From Nissolia schottii (taxonomy: Eukaryota > Streptophyta > Magnoliopsida > Fabales > Fabaceae): a stretch of DNA of 64,000 nt. The position numbers and the translations under genes are program-made. Where the stretch lies: contig QANU01102670.1 of assembly GCA_003254905.1 (NCBI GenBank), positions 1,096,528 to 1,160,527 on the forward strand, written 5' to 3'. Below the pieces are notes generated by a model. The model searched no databases. It was not told the origin of the DNA and was given only the letters and a program-made list of their open reading frames with translations. Below, one piece after another: positions 35,504-46,701 of the stretch (its first letter is position 1; each line of letters opens with the position of its first letter).

Positions 35504-36785
35504 TACGTGTGAANGTGAGAGAATGATGATGATGATGCAGAAGGCTTATCTGGGAAGATGTTCCACAAAATATTCGCATCTGAAATATTCTCTGTATTTT
35601 AGTGGATGTAATTGAAGCAACTCTACCTAAAGAAAAAAACTAGGGGATAGTCCAAAAACATTCCAACACTAAAGTATGTCTAATCCTTAGCTTTTTATTC
35701 TCTACTTGGAATCAATCAATCCACTCAGGGCTAAATAAAATATAATTATTGAGACATCTAATTTGGTGACAGTTTATATAAAAAAAAATGGCAATTTGCT
35801 GAGAAATACGATTAACGCAATAAAATAACTCAAAACCCCAATGATCTATCATGAGTGTCACATCGAAAAGGGAATTTTGATGTTACATTTTACATTAGAA
35901 TCTGAAAGAATACTAATAGATGCAGACAAGGGTTTATCATCATACTATACATAAATTTCGATGATGACGAAAATTGTACCCAGTTGCCATAATATCACAT
36001 GTTGTTACCCTGCCAGTATGTATGATGTCTCAACTGGCTGTGATGTGTCTCCGGACTCCAATCAATTAGAAATTCAATTTGCCGGCTAAATCATACAATT
36101 GCTTTGCTTCCAAGACAAATACGTATGAAACATTATATAAGTGCATTTTTAGAGCATTGGTGTTTCTGTTTTTATCTTTATGATTCATTCGTGCTAAGAG
36201 AATGATTATATAATGATGAATTTTAAGCACAGATGCTTGTGTTATTAGAATTTGTGTAAACAGCATAATCAACTGTAAAATAGTATTGCAGCTTCATTTA
36301 ATGAGAGGAATCACAAATCACATGAAGCCGATATATGCTAATGTGAGAGCACAATTTTTCTTAACACTTTACAAGCACATAATAATTTCTTCAAAATTGA
36401 AGCTTCAACATAAGTTGCTGATTTAGAATTTATTTTGTTTATTCTTCCGTCCAACAAAAATATATCTAGAGATATCTAGGTAGCTCTTCAGACCAAAGGT
36501 ATAACAGTATGTGAGAGGGAAAAAAAGGTCATTATCTGTCAATCTGTCATCAATGTCATTATGTACAATAAAGTACATAAACAAAACTGAATTCAAGTTG
36601 TAGTACTCATATAATCAATGATTGTATGACTATCAACTAAATTGACTAATAAACAAATCTACTAAAAAATTTCAGAAGACTTCCTGTGCAAAGAATGCTA
36701 TAGTAATAGTTTCTATTGGCAAGTGGAAAAGAAAAAACAGGAAAAAAAAAAAAAGAAAGAAAGAAAGAAGGAAGAAGAAGATGAA
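35504..36785. other. Intergenic, 3' side of the MACPF gene
   Basis: AT-rich sequence with one ambiguous base (N) at 35514 and a purine-rich GAAAGAAAGAAGGAAGAAG tract just before the MACPF stop codon. No other gene was recognised. Confidence 0.5.
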
Positions 36786-39700
36786 TCAGTAGTTAAGCAA
36801 AGAGTACTTTATCCTAAGTACAATTTTTCCTTTTTCCACTCCAAGCTTAGCCCCTGTGACTAACCAATGACCAGGAATATCTTGGGGCCCTCTACACATT
36901 TCTGTAGTGTCCACAATTTTCGCAAGCTTTCCAATCTGGAGTGAACTATCTTCCTTCTTGTCATCAGAATTTTTCTTTGTCATTGATGATGAAGAACCGT
37001 CCGGTCTTGGCGGAGCAGATGGGATGGAGGGGTTATGGTCCCAGACTGACCGCCTTATTGTACATCCCGGTACTTTGGAGAAGAGGAGCTTGAGGTGTAG
37101 CACATTTTTGGCACCGAAGTCCCAAACACCAAGCTGAGCCCCAGTGACAATGTGAACACCAGAGAGGTCCCCGATACTGGTTTCGGTGTACTCGATCGGT
37201 GCGGTGCTTACGTGGGAGAAGTTCTTCCATTTGATTGGTTCGAACCATCGGCTGTCTTGCTCCTCGGGGCCTTGCCACTTGGGAGCACCTATGGCCATGT
37301 GCGCATCCCAGTGAGGTAGAAGGTTCTTTGGAAGGGAGGCTAGATGCTGCAAATGAATTGCGAGTCGGTTTTGTTTGACGCCTTCTAGACTGAGCCTGAG
37401 CCCGGTGACAGGCTTGCGTCCAACTGTTACCTGCAACACCACGTCATATTGTTACTTGGCTAGGAAGAAATGTCAAACTTGCTGCTAAAATTGCGGTGTT
37501 AACTCCATCAGAAATATGTACATGATTTATGCTTCAAAAAATTATGTCATGACAAAATGTACATTATAGAGATACTCTATCAAACTATAATGTTTATTAT
37601 GCTATTTCTTTTTCGTTGTTTTTTCACAACTCAGGCACGTGTGATAAACATGGAATTGTGCACTTGATTCCACTAGTTTTATAATTAACTTGCATCACAT
37701 TAAGAGTTAATGCTTCACTTAATCCAGATGGACATAATAATAAAGAAATTAACAATGTCACAAAAGCATATAAGCCATCAAGGAGGTCCAACTTTTAGTT
37801 CTTACTGAACTATGAATACGTCAACTTCTCAATCTATTAGTTAACTTGCTTCAATGGATTGTCAGCAATAATTCAAAAAAAAAAAAAAATCTGAAAAATG
37901 TATATGAACCATCTTGATAGATAGTATCAATTTCACTTAAATAGGAATAGAATGAAAGTTTTAGCACTTTTTCAAATATTCTGTATTGTACATTTGTGAA
38001 CTGTCTTTTTCGACAAAATTAATTGATAGCTATGTTCAATGATCAATCAGGCCTTAGTAAACAATACCTGATCAGAACTAACGTAAAGCTTTGGTCCCAT
38101 CAAGCTGAACTGGAGGGATGGACATACAGGCTCCTTTCTTTGTAGACTGCTCTCCGCCGGTGCCCAAACTCGAGCTATTTGGAAATCCAAGAAATACTGT
38201 AGATCTTCGATAGGTGGTTTGTCTGGTCAATACAGCAGACAGGTGAGCAATCAACCCTATAAATACTTACCATAAACAGTAAATAAAGTTAACACAGAAG
38301 TATTGATAATTGGATTAGTACTTACACTCCAGATATAGATCAATTGCACGAATCAAATTCTTTACACCAGGCACTCCTTCAAGAAGAGAAACAATGGGTG
38401 TGAATGTCATGTTTATGATATCTGGTGCTAATTTTACTGTCTCCACCCATTTGGCATGGTTTTGCTCAAGATCATTTCCTCCTCTCCTTCTAAAAATGAC
38501 AGTAACATCCTACAAAAAGAAAATAAAAGGTTACATAGTTGAGGTTTCTTAAGTTTATATATGGAATCATTCACTGCATAATTGTCAATTAGATGCAATA
38601 AGGGCTAAGCCAGGACCTACTTTGCAACAAGTAAAGGAAGGAGTTGCACAAATAGATAGAAAAAAGTTATCTGTTGTCCCGGGGAAAAGGCATTTCTTAG
38701 ACTAACCTTCTCCTTGTACTTTAAAGGACCAGGGCCAGATAGATTATTTGCATCAATAAACCTATCGTCTCCAATGTCCTTTACATACTTCTCGATGTCT
38801 GAGCTAGACAAACTAGATGACCGGTGCTGCCTGATATACACGACATCTCTTCCACCAATTGTTGCAGATGTCACTATATGGGTGCCATAATTCTCAATAA
38901 AACTGAGATGAAGAAAGGGAAGAAATCTTGTGTAAGAAAATTTATATATTACTTTCCATTGTTGATGTTATCTAAAATCGACTTTAGACAGATTAAAAAT
39001 ATACGTTATGCAATCTTTAATGTTACTGTACCACATCTTAGTGTTCAAACTTCAAACATATCAGACCAAAACCATTTTCTACAACAAGTTGAGGACTAGA
39101 TAAATATTAGTTAACGGAAACAATATAAGAACATGATTTACCTTGCCAAGGATGCAGGATCCCACGAGTGAGGAACAGAACGCTTGATTTCTTCATTTAA
39201 GACCAAATTTAGATTGGTTAGTTTAACTTTGAACAGCGGAATGAAATATCCAACCATGGCGAGGGATTTTGTTGCTGCTGCATCAACTGTGCCGGAGCCG
39301 GTGAAATTGAACATAGAATTGAAGCTGCCAAGTGGAATTTGTCCTGTAAGGCCTGACCTCTCATTGAAATATTTTGCCATCTGCATAATCAATCATCAGA
39401 TGAGGTTTCCAATACTGTTCAACTGAATTCAGAGTAATCACAGAAATGACATTGTATCTTTCATATAAGCAAAAGAAAAGTAAATTAGAAGAAATAATTC
39501 ATCATCTGTTAGTCAGAACAAACTTATATCAAGAAACACAAGATCGAGAGAATTAGTGGAAACAAGGAGAATGGTTTACAATGCACGCAAGTACTAAATC
39601 CATGAATAGATCCCAGGCAAATATACAGATTATTGTGAACCAGGAATTCTGGTTGTCCTTGTACATGATTCTTCCCGTCCAAAACATTTTATAACACTAT

Positions 39701-40514
39701 GAGTGATAACATATCCTCCTACAAATCCTTCTACATACTATATACGAGAATGCTAGACATCAGAAACACATGGTCACTATAACTACTATACCGAACTAAT
39801 ATAAAGCAGTAAATAGATTGTCAATTCTAGTGCAACATAAGATCAGCAATGTACTAGGCTGCTCAAAGGAAACCTACAAATTACAAACCAGATTCACATC
39901 ATTTAATGCAAGCACTTGATATAATTACTGGTCCATGCCATCGTTTGCCCAAAATATAATGTCAGTTGGAAGAAGGTCTAAAACATTTGATTTCAAACTA
40001 CACAGTTCTTGCTTGAGGAAACACAGCAGCACCAACGTTCCGATTTCGCCACCAACTATATACACTATCCCAGAAGCAAAGGTGATAAGATAGCTAGCAA
40101 GTAGCAACAAAACAGAACCACACATAGAAACCAAAAAAACAAAATCCCTAACATGAGAAACAAAACAACTGCAACCACCACAACAACCAAGCCACCAAAA
40201 AATCAAAAACAAATCACAGAAACAAAACCAATCACCTCATGGAAAGTGCAGACAGGGATCATCTCCATGCGACTCTTCCCCAGGGAGCAACCAATGTCAG
40301 GAGGAACATGTGGAACAACAACACCATCAGAGACAACAAGATCCCTGGCATGTTCCACATGAAGGCGGAGAAGGCGGGACCCAGGTGCCCCTTTGCAATA
40401 GAGAAGCCTGAAGTCAGAGGTGACATCAAAGCCTCTGCCAAGAGCATGGATTGAGTTGGTAAGAGTGGCAGTGAGAGAATCAGAGGCTGCTGCTGCTGTT
40501 GTTGGGTTCTCCAT
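36786..40514 (-). CDS. MACPF-domain protein of the NSL1/CAD1 family
   Basis: The six exons are 40514-40236, 39380-39142, 38902-38707, 38509-38326, 38222-38068 and 37430-36786, giving 565 aa in frame. The membrane-attack-complex/perforin domain spans roughly residues 60-340. Its signature YGTH (about 178-181) falls just after the exon 2/3 junction. The C-terminal third, with KNFSHVSTAPIEY and GVHIVTGAQLGVWDFG, is the plant-specific part of this family. Plant members (CAD1, NSL1 and two homologues) restrain salicylic-acid-dependent cell death and immunity. The N terminus is Ala/Ser-rich with no signal peptide, as usual in this family. Which of the four plant paralogues it matches cannot be settled here. 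Confidence 0.92.
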
Positions 40515-40689
40515 TGAAGGGTGTTGTTGTTTCTGTTATGTTTTTTGGTTGTTCCTAAGGAGGGACATGCATTTTGACTTCAAATAACAATGATGCCTGC
40601 AAACGCGTCTTTTCTGCAAATCTACGATACTTTGTTGACAATCTATCTATGTTTGACCAGAAAATGCTTCCCTTTTGGAGCTTTGGACA
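40515..40689. other. MACPF gene promoter/leader
   Basis: A short upstream region on the minus strand, with pyrimidine-rich leader sequence just before the ATG. The unique sequence appears to end near the ambiguous base at 40703, where transposon-like sequence begins. Confidence 0.4.
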
Positions 40690-41199
40690 ATTTTACCAAT
40701 CCNACTACTCTGATACCAAATGAAACACCCTAGGACTGCCGTCCGCTCGGATTGCCATCCACACCCTAGTACAATGGCCCCATATATTCAAAGTGCAAAC
40801 CAAAGGAAGCCCCAACCTAACACTTGTAAAGGTGGCTTGATACATATAGAAAAAGTGGTTCTCTTGGTCCTCTTGAAAAAAGCAAGGCCTTTCTCAATTG
40901 GTAGGGAGTGTCAAGTTGTATCCTTTATCAGAAAAACCACTAACTGACAGCTCGTAGAGTCCTTCCTCGATGCCAAACTCCTTGCTCTAATTAGAAGGAA
41001 AGCCCAAGCACCTCTGGAGAAGGCCATCCGTATAACCCTACGTCAGTAGGTCTAAAGGGGTGATAATCCTCGAGAGTAGGAGAAGACTTTCTCACCATTA
41101 CTATAAAAGAACCATCACAATATAAGTTAGAGAGAACAAAAAAGAAGGTCAATAAGCCAACAAAGGAAAAAACAAAAATGCCTAACATGGCCAACGAAA

Positions 41200-41545
41200 G
41201 TAGTTGGTCAGCACTCCATCTTTAGAGGTGTTCAACCAGTCCTTTTCCTTGCCCAACAAGCCGATCAACCCTCTCACCCTTAGAGGTGTCCAACTGACGC
41301 CCCCACACACACCCAAAGTGGCTAACCGGTCCTCCCCACCTTATGAGTGCTCCGACTGGTCCCCTACTGAAAATGGTCAACTGGTTGTTTCCCCCTTAGC
41401 AATGTCCGACCCGTCCCCTCCCCACACCTAAAGTTGGTCGAACGACCCTCCCCGCCTTATAAGAAACCCTCCCGACCTTAAACACCTAGGATGACTGACC
41501 TTTCCCCCTTGGAGGTGCCTGATCGATCCCCTTCCCCTCTCTAAC
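41200..41545 (+). repeat. Degenerate tandem repeat
   Basis: A unit of roughly 40-60 bp recurs with variations, built from CCTTAGAGGTG, a TCC-AC-TGGTCC phrase and CCCTCCCCAC. At least five diverged units can be followed by eye. Confidence 0.45.
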
Positions 41546-41899
41546 TAGCAGTGTGGCGAAAATATTTGCTCTGCCACCGCCAATAAACCTCATCCTTACC
41601 ATATCATACATTTTCTTTAACCTACCAAAAAAGCTTCATTGAAGTAAAAAATGGTGGAAGTCCATAAACACACACACACACACACACATGGCCTGGAGAA
41701 GCAAGGTCGAGCTCGCATTCCCTTGAATTGAGGATTGAGAGGCATCACTCTCTTCGCGCCCCTCCGCATGAAAGTGGGCACACACTGTAGGTAGAAACAA
41801 ATTTACTTTTAACAGTTACATTCCTGCTTTACTTTCTTGTACCTTATTTTTTGTCCAGCTATATATATACATTGTATTGCATGTAGTATTTGTTATATG

Positions 41900-42316
41900 A
41901 GTGGTACCGAGGTACTCATCACTGAGTTGATGACTCACTCCTCTATCATGTTTTTTTTTTCAGATACAGTAGAGGAAAGTGAGAACATCCCCTTCGTCCA
42001 ATAGCATCGACGTGACACGTCTAGCCTCAATGGTAAGCTCCACTTTGTAGTGGGGTCTACCAAGGGTTACATTATTAGATATGCTCCAGATTTCCTAGGG
42101 TATGATCCTCTATTAGCATTTATACATTAGTTATCTTTTTAGCATTTCTTCAACAAAGATGTAATTTAGATATTATTATTAAAGTTTATTTATAAAACAG
42201 TCGTTTATTTATATAAATTGTTTATTTTATCATGCATAAATGTTAGTATGCCACGTTAGAGCTTTCGTAGGGGCAATATCCTTACGTGCGGTCACATCCT
42301 AAGTTGGGGCATGACA
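41900..42316 (+). mobile_element. LTR 3' portion, inverted relative to the copy at 17419-17835
   Basis: Shared landmarks in the same order are GGTACCGAGGTA, CACTGAGTTGA, GGTAAGCTCC, GAGGTCTACCAAG (with one change), TATGCTCCAGA, TTAGTATGCCACGT, GCTTTCGTAGGG and CTTACGTGCGGTCAC, ending in AAGTTGGGGCATGACA. The copies are roughly 70% alike by eye. Confidence 0.65.
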
Positions 42317-43570
42317 CTTTCTTTGAGACTTCATTACTTGTTTATTGAGATCTAGAATTCTGATCCTATCCTGACTCTTTGCTTGGAAACTCGACGCTTG
42401 GAGAGTTAGGCACCTAAGGCATTTGGGGATGCTATTGGGAGCTTGTATGGGGCGCCAATGTGCTTGTCACTTAGGAGCTTGTGATTTGTGTGTTGTCATC
42501 ACAAATAGAAGATGGTGTGCATGATTTCCCCTCACTTAAATTGAAAGAAATGCCCATGTTACCCTTTGAGACGCTTCTCCTGTCGGTCGATAAGGTCTCA
42601 GATTCTAATGACTACCTTTTGGGGGTCCACTTCATTTTGGGGGCCTGGAACGACCACTCGGGAGGGATGTGTTGGCCATTGGGCTCTCGGTGCTCCACCT
42701 CACTTTCCCCAGTTATGAACGCAGGTTTCCCATCCTGAGGATCAGGTTCATGGTGTTGTTGGTTCCCACCCCCCATCTTGAGGCATTCCTAGCCAGCGTT
42801 ATGGAGGAAGGGGAGTTGCAGCAACGTTATTGGCTTCCATCAAAGCACTTGTAGAAATGGTAATTTGATACTTATTAGACGGTGTCAGGTTCTCCATAGG
42901 TGGCGCCAATGTTGTAGAGTATTTTGTATAGAGAATGAGGTTACCTGAACACGAGTAGAGGATTGAGGAAGGCACTTTGACGGAAGCTCCAACTTCTAGA
43001 CGGAAGCTCTAACTAGGGTTCCTCGCGCGTGAGAGAGTAGTGGCGGGGTGTACCTACAAAGACATTTCGACACTCAAGTAATCACAAGGGTTTTGTGAGT
43101 ATTCTAAAGAGTGAATCAGTGATACCTGGTGACCTAAGTTCATGTTCTTTTGTAGATGAGCTAGGTCAGTTAGATAAAGATAGAACATGGACAATTCAAA
43201 TAACGACTTCCCCATATCTCAGAGGTTTATCCTTTATTGCTTGTCTAGGAGTTAGTTACACGGCTCGTTGATTACACAGCTCGTTGATTGTGGTAAGAGA
43301 AGGCGTCACTTCCTCCTTTGGCCTAGTTGGGTCTAGAGTCTTGGGCTCGCGGCCTCGAGAATGCCTATTGGGCTGCTCTATCTCCCAGACTTGTGTTGCG
43401 ACCTTCTCCTCTTGTGGGTGTCTTGGAGCTCTCTTCTTGGGCTGACAAGTACAGGCGAGTGAGGTGGGCTCCTTCTACTCCTTAGTGGACTAAGGCCCTT
43501 TGAGCCCCTAGGTAAGGTGAGCTCCCACTACTCTCCAAATCCTTAGTCTCTAGTACGTAACAGTTGAAAA

Positions 43571-44299
43571 TAAAGTTCATCCTATAAATACTTTCAAGCT
43601 TAAAGAGCACTTATAAATAACTCAGTAATAAGAAAATCTAAAAATCAAATCTAAACTATGATGATACATAAAGAGAAGGCTTCTCATTTAGTAGAATAAG
43701 ACTTAGTTGTTGGTGTGACCGATGAAATGAACTAATAGTATATTTAGTGTAGTTTTAAAGGCAATGTCTTAAATGATCCTCACAACTAAGGGTTTTTGAT
43801 GCACTTTGACAAAAAAGATGATGGTGTATTGTGGTCATTGGCAATCTTCAACATTGCTTTTTCTTTAAGTGTCATTAATGGGTGTAAATTGAGGGGTAAA
43901 AACAAATCGTTTACCTGCATTAGAAAGGGACAAGTAACAAATTTTAATTTTTTTTATTGCTAATTATAAGGAATCATTTTAATATTAGAGATATTTTGTT
44001 GGTTGGTGCTGGCTAATGATGTTCTCCCTTCCCACTACCTTTTTTCCATACCCTCCACTCGCACATTGCCGACTTCTCCGCACCACCATCACGTTGCCCC
44101 ACCACCACCGCCATGGGATTTTGATGGTAAAATATCTGAAAAAATTAAGGTAAAAAAGCCAGGAGAAAAGAATAAACATAACAATTATAACCACAATCAT
44201 AAAACTCAACAATCAAAATCTTTACGGATTTTTAAGCTTAACAAAACAAAAACCAAAACAAAAAAAAAATGAATTTCTTGGAGTCAATACTAAGAAAAC
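43571..44299. other. Intergenic, no gene recognised
   Basis: AT-rich with one small GC-richer patch near 44040-44120 that gives open frames on both strands but no recognisable protein. Confidence 0.45.
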
Positions 44300-44771
44300 T
44301 AGGGGTGATTAGCGGGTGGATCCAACCTGCTTACCTGACCCGACCCTTTTTGGGTCGGGTTAGGTCTAGTCGACCGGTCGAATCTGCCTGACCCATCACT
44401 TGTATTGGGTCGAGTGTCAGGTTTAACTTGTCAAAACTGATTCAACCCACCGACTCGACCCGCCGACCCGCCATTTATTTTATTACTTTATATATATTAA
44501 AAAACAAAAAACTATTTTTTTCTTTTTGTTATTAGTTTTTTTTTTGCCTAAGATCATTTTATGCACCAAAACATAATATATATTTTTAATTAAAAAATAT
44601 ATTAAAAAAAAAACTGGCGAGTCACCTTCTGACCTAACCCGACCTAAACGGGTCGCAAGTCAAGCAGACACCCACTAAAAAAAACAAAATTTGACTCGAC
44701 CCGATCAGTTAAAGTCGAGTCGGGTCTAAAACATGGTCGAGTCTGACCGACCCAACCCATGTTCACCCCTA
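44300..44771. mobile_element. hAT-type MITE
   Basis: The termini are TAGGGGTGA and TTCACCCCTA. Flanking 8-mers AAGAAAAC (44292-44299) and AAGAAGAC (44772-44779) agree at 7 of 8, the hAT duplication length. GACCCGACC/GGGTCGG motifs are repeated in inverted orientation toward both ends. It is 472 bp and non-coding. Confidence 0.72.
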
Positions 44772-46151
44772 AAGAAGACGACGATCGGAGCGTCGGTGGC
44801 AAAGAGCATTCACGTTCTGGACCTCTACAACAGCAACTCGTGATCTGGAAAAAAAAAAAAAAAGGCAAACCCAGATAAGAAAAAACCAATACAAACTTAT
44901 CTAAAAAAAAGAAAAAATAATTACTAGATCTGAAAACGCAAACCAGTTCTAAATTTGAAAAAATAAATCGCAACAACGACTATCGCAACAATGCCAGTAG
45001 ATTCATGGTGCTTCTCAAATTGTCACTCAATATCCACATCTGGAGCGTTGCTCAAATCACAGCAACGTTGGAAGCTGAGTGTTGCGAGGGCGGGGTTGGG
45101 GGAGCAAAGGGTAATGAATGGAAAACGGGAAGGTGGTGATGGTGGCAAATGTTGTCTTGCAGTGGTTAAGCGGTGCAGGGGTGGAGGCGACAGTGGGTGT
45201 GAAGCTCCGCCATAGCTAGATGACGTCAAGCTCATAACACCGCCTAGCCTTGTTGTCGGCTTCCGCCTTTCACTATGCCGTCGCCGCCGCACCTCGCCAA
45301 AATTGTGGCTACGGGAGATGGAATTGGGTTTGTGGTGAAGAGATGATTGGAAATGCAAATTGCTTTGATATTTTATTAAATGATATAAATGTGTATCATT
45401 TCAATTAAATTAATGAGTCTATCCTCAATAATTATATATATGTCTTAACCAATTATGGCCCACCATACAGCTTACAGCCAATTATGGTCTTCTATAGTTC
45501 ACCCTACATCACAAGGGTGCATAAAGCACATGACTTACGGGGTGCATTTAATAGTGCGCTCAAGGATATTTAACTCAAGAATTTAAGTAAACTTATAAAG
45601 TTTCAATAAATTTGAATAGTAAACTCGTAAGAATTTATATAAGTAAAATAATATGTTATAAATAATATAATTAGGAATTAAATATGATTTAATATTATAT
45701 TTATAATTAAAATTAAATAATGTTAATTTTAAATTAAATTAATGAAAAAAATATTATAAAATACACCTTACTGCATAACACTTAGTTGTTATGTCATACT
45801 TTATTCTGTATGTGTATTATCTTAAGTTCGATAAAAATAGTTTCATTATGATAAATATATGAAATTATAAACTCAATAGATATTGTCTAGCATAAACAAA
45901 GTTAGGTAAGTATCTAACAAAATTACAAAATTTGTACATTTTAAGGTAAATTTGTAAACTCATAAGTAGGTTTTAACTCGTAAACTTATTAGTAAAATCG
46001 GCAGTTTGCTTAAAATTATAAGAGTTTACCAAAAAAGAATTTACATAAGTGTTAACTAATTTTGTGTAGTAAAATTGTAAAATGAGTTTACGAGTTAACT
46101 CAAGAGTTTAACAACCATGACTGTACTAGTTTTAAAACTTTAAAAAATATG

Positions 46152-46189
<38 letters not shown>

Positions 46190-46701
46190 TTTTACATAAA
46201 CAACGATTACTGTTTGAGTTTAATTTCTATATATTTACCTAACCGCCAAATCATTCTACAAATATGTTTGAATATCGCTCAATGTATATAAAATCACATA
46301 TACATAAAGTATTCAGTTGCATTACACTATTAAAGCAAAAGAGTTAAATATAACATGGTATAAATTGTTGACAAGATGGCCTGCGCTAGGCAAATATAAC
46401 AATGACATATACACACACACACGCCATGCTGCGGCAAGCTAATTAGTATACTTCCCAGAACGGGCCAGAACCACAGCAGCTGATAAAAATCTGACCAAAT
46501 GACCAAAACAACCCTCCCACCGTGGATGCTGTTGCAACCACAACTTCATCAGCAACAGTAAACGACAGAGAACGAAACTGGTGGCTACGATACAGTCACT
46601 GCTTGTGCTGCCAAGTGCCATCCATGTAAGTAACACTCACACTGTTTCATGCTCACTCCACCACACCACACTCCCTTAACCCCCATGATATTTTTGTTCT
46701 C
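44772..46701. other. Intergenic, no gene recognised
   Basis: This contains AT-rich DNA, a patch at about 45020-45360 with overlapping open frames on both strands that match nothing I recognise, and an AT dinucleotide run at about 46156-46186. The last 150 bases are the likely promoter and leader of the next gene. Confidence 0.45.

Larger units (their letters stand above)
40690..43570. mobile_element. Retrotransposon mosaic without intact genes
   Basis: The sequence is more GC-rich than its surroundings and has no open frame of recognisable protein. It includes CTCTGATACCAAATGAAACACCCTA-type wording at 40708-40735, a degenerate tandem array (41200-41545), a piece homologous to the solo LTR at 17419 (about 41900-42316), and a GGCGCCAATGTTGTAGAG stretch near 42901, all typical of plant LTR-retrotransposon debris. 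A CA microsatellite lies at about 41668-41689. The boundaries and the number of elements are uncertain. Confidence 0.5.

Noticed and set aside
45023-45358. Arg/Ser/Pro-rich open frame, with another on the opposite strand
   Set aside because: No recognisable domain, no splice partners, and both strands are open simply because the patch is GC-rich.
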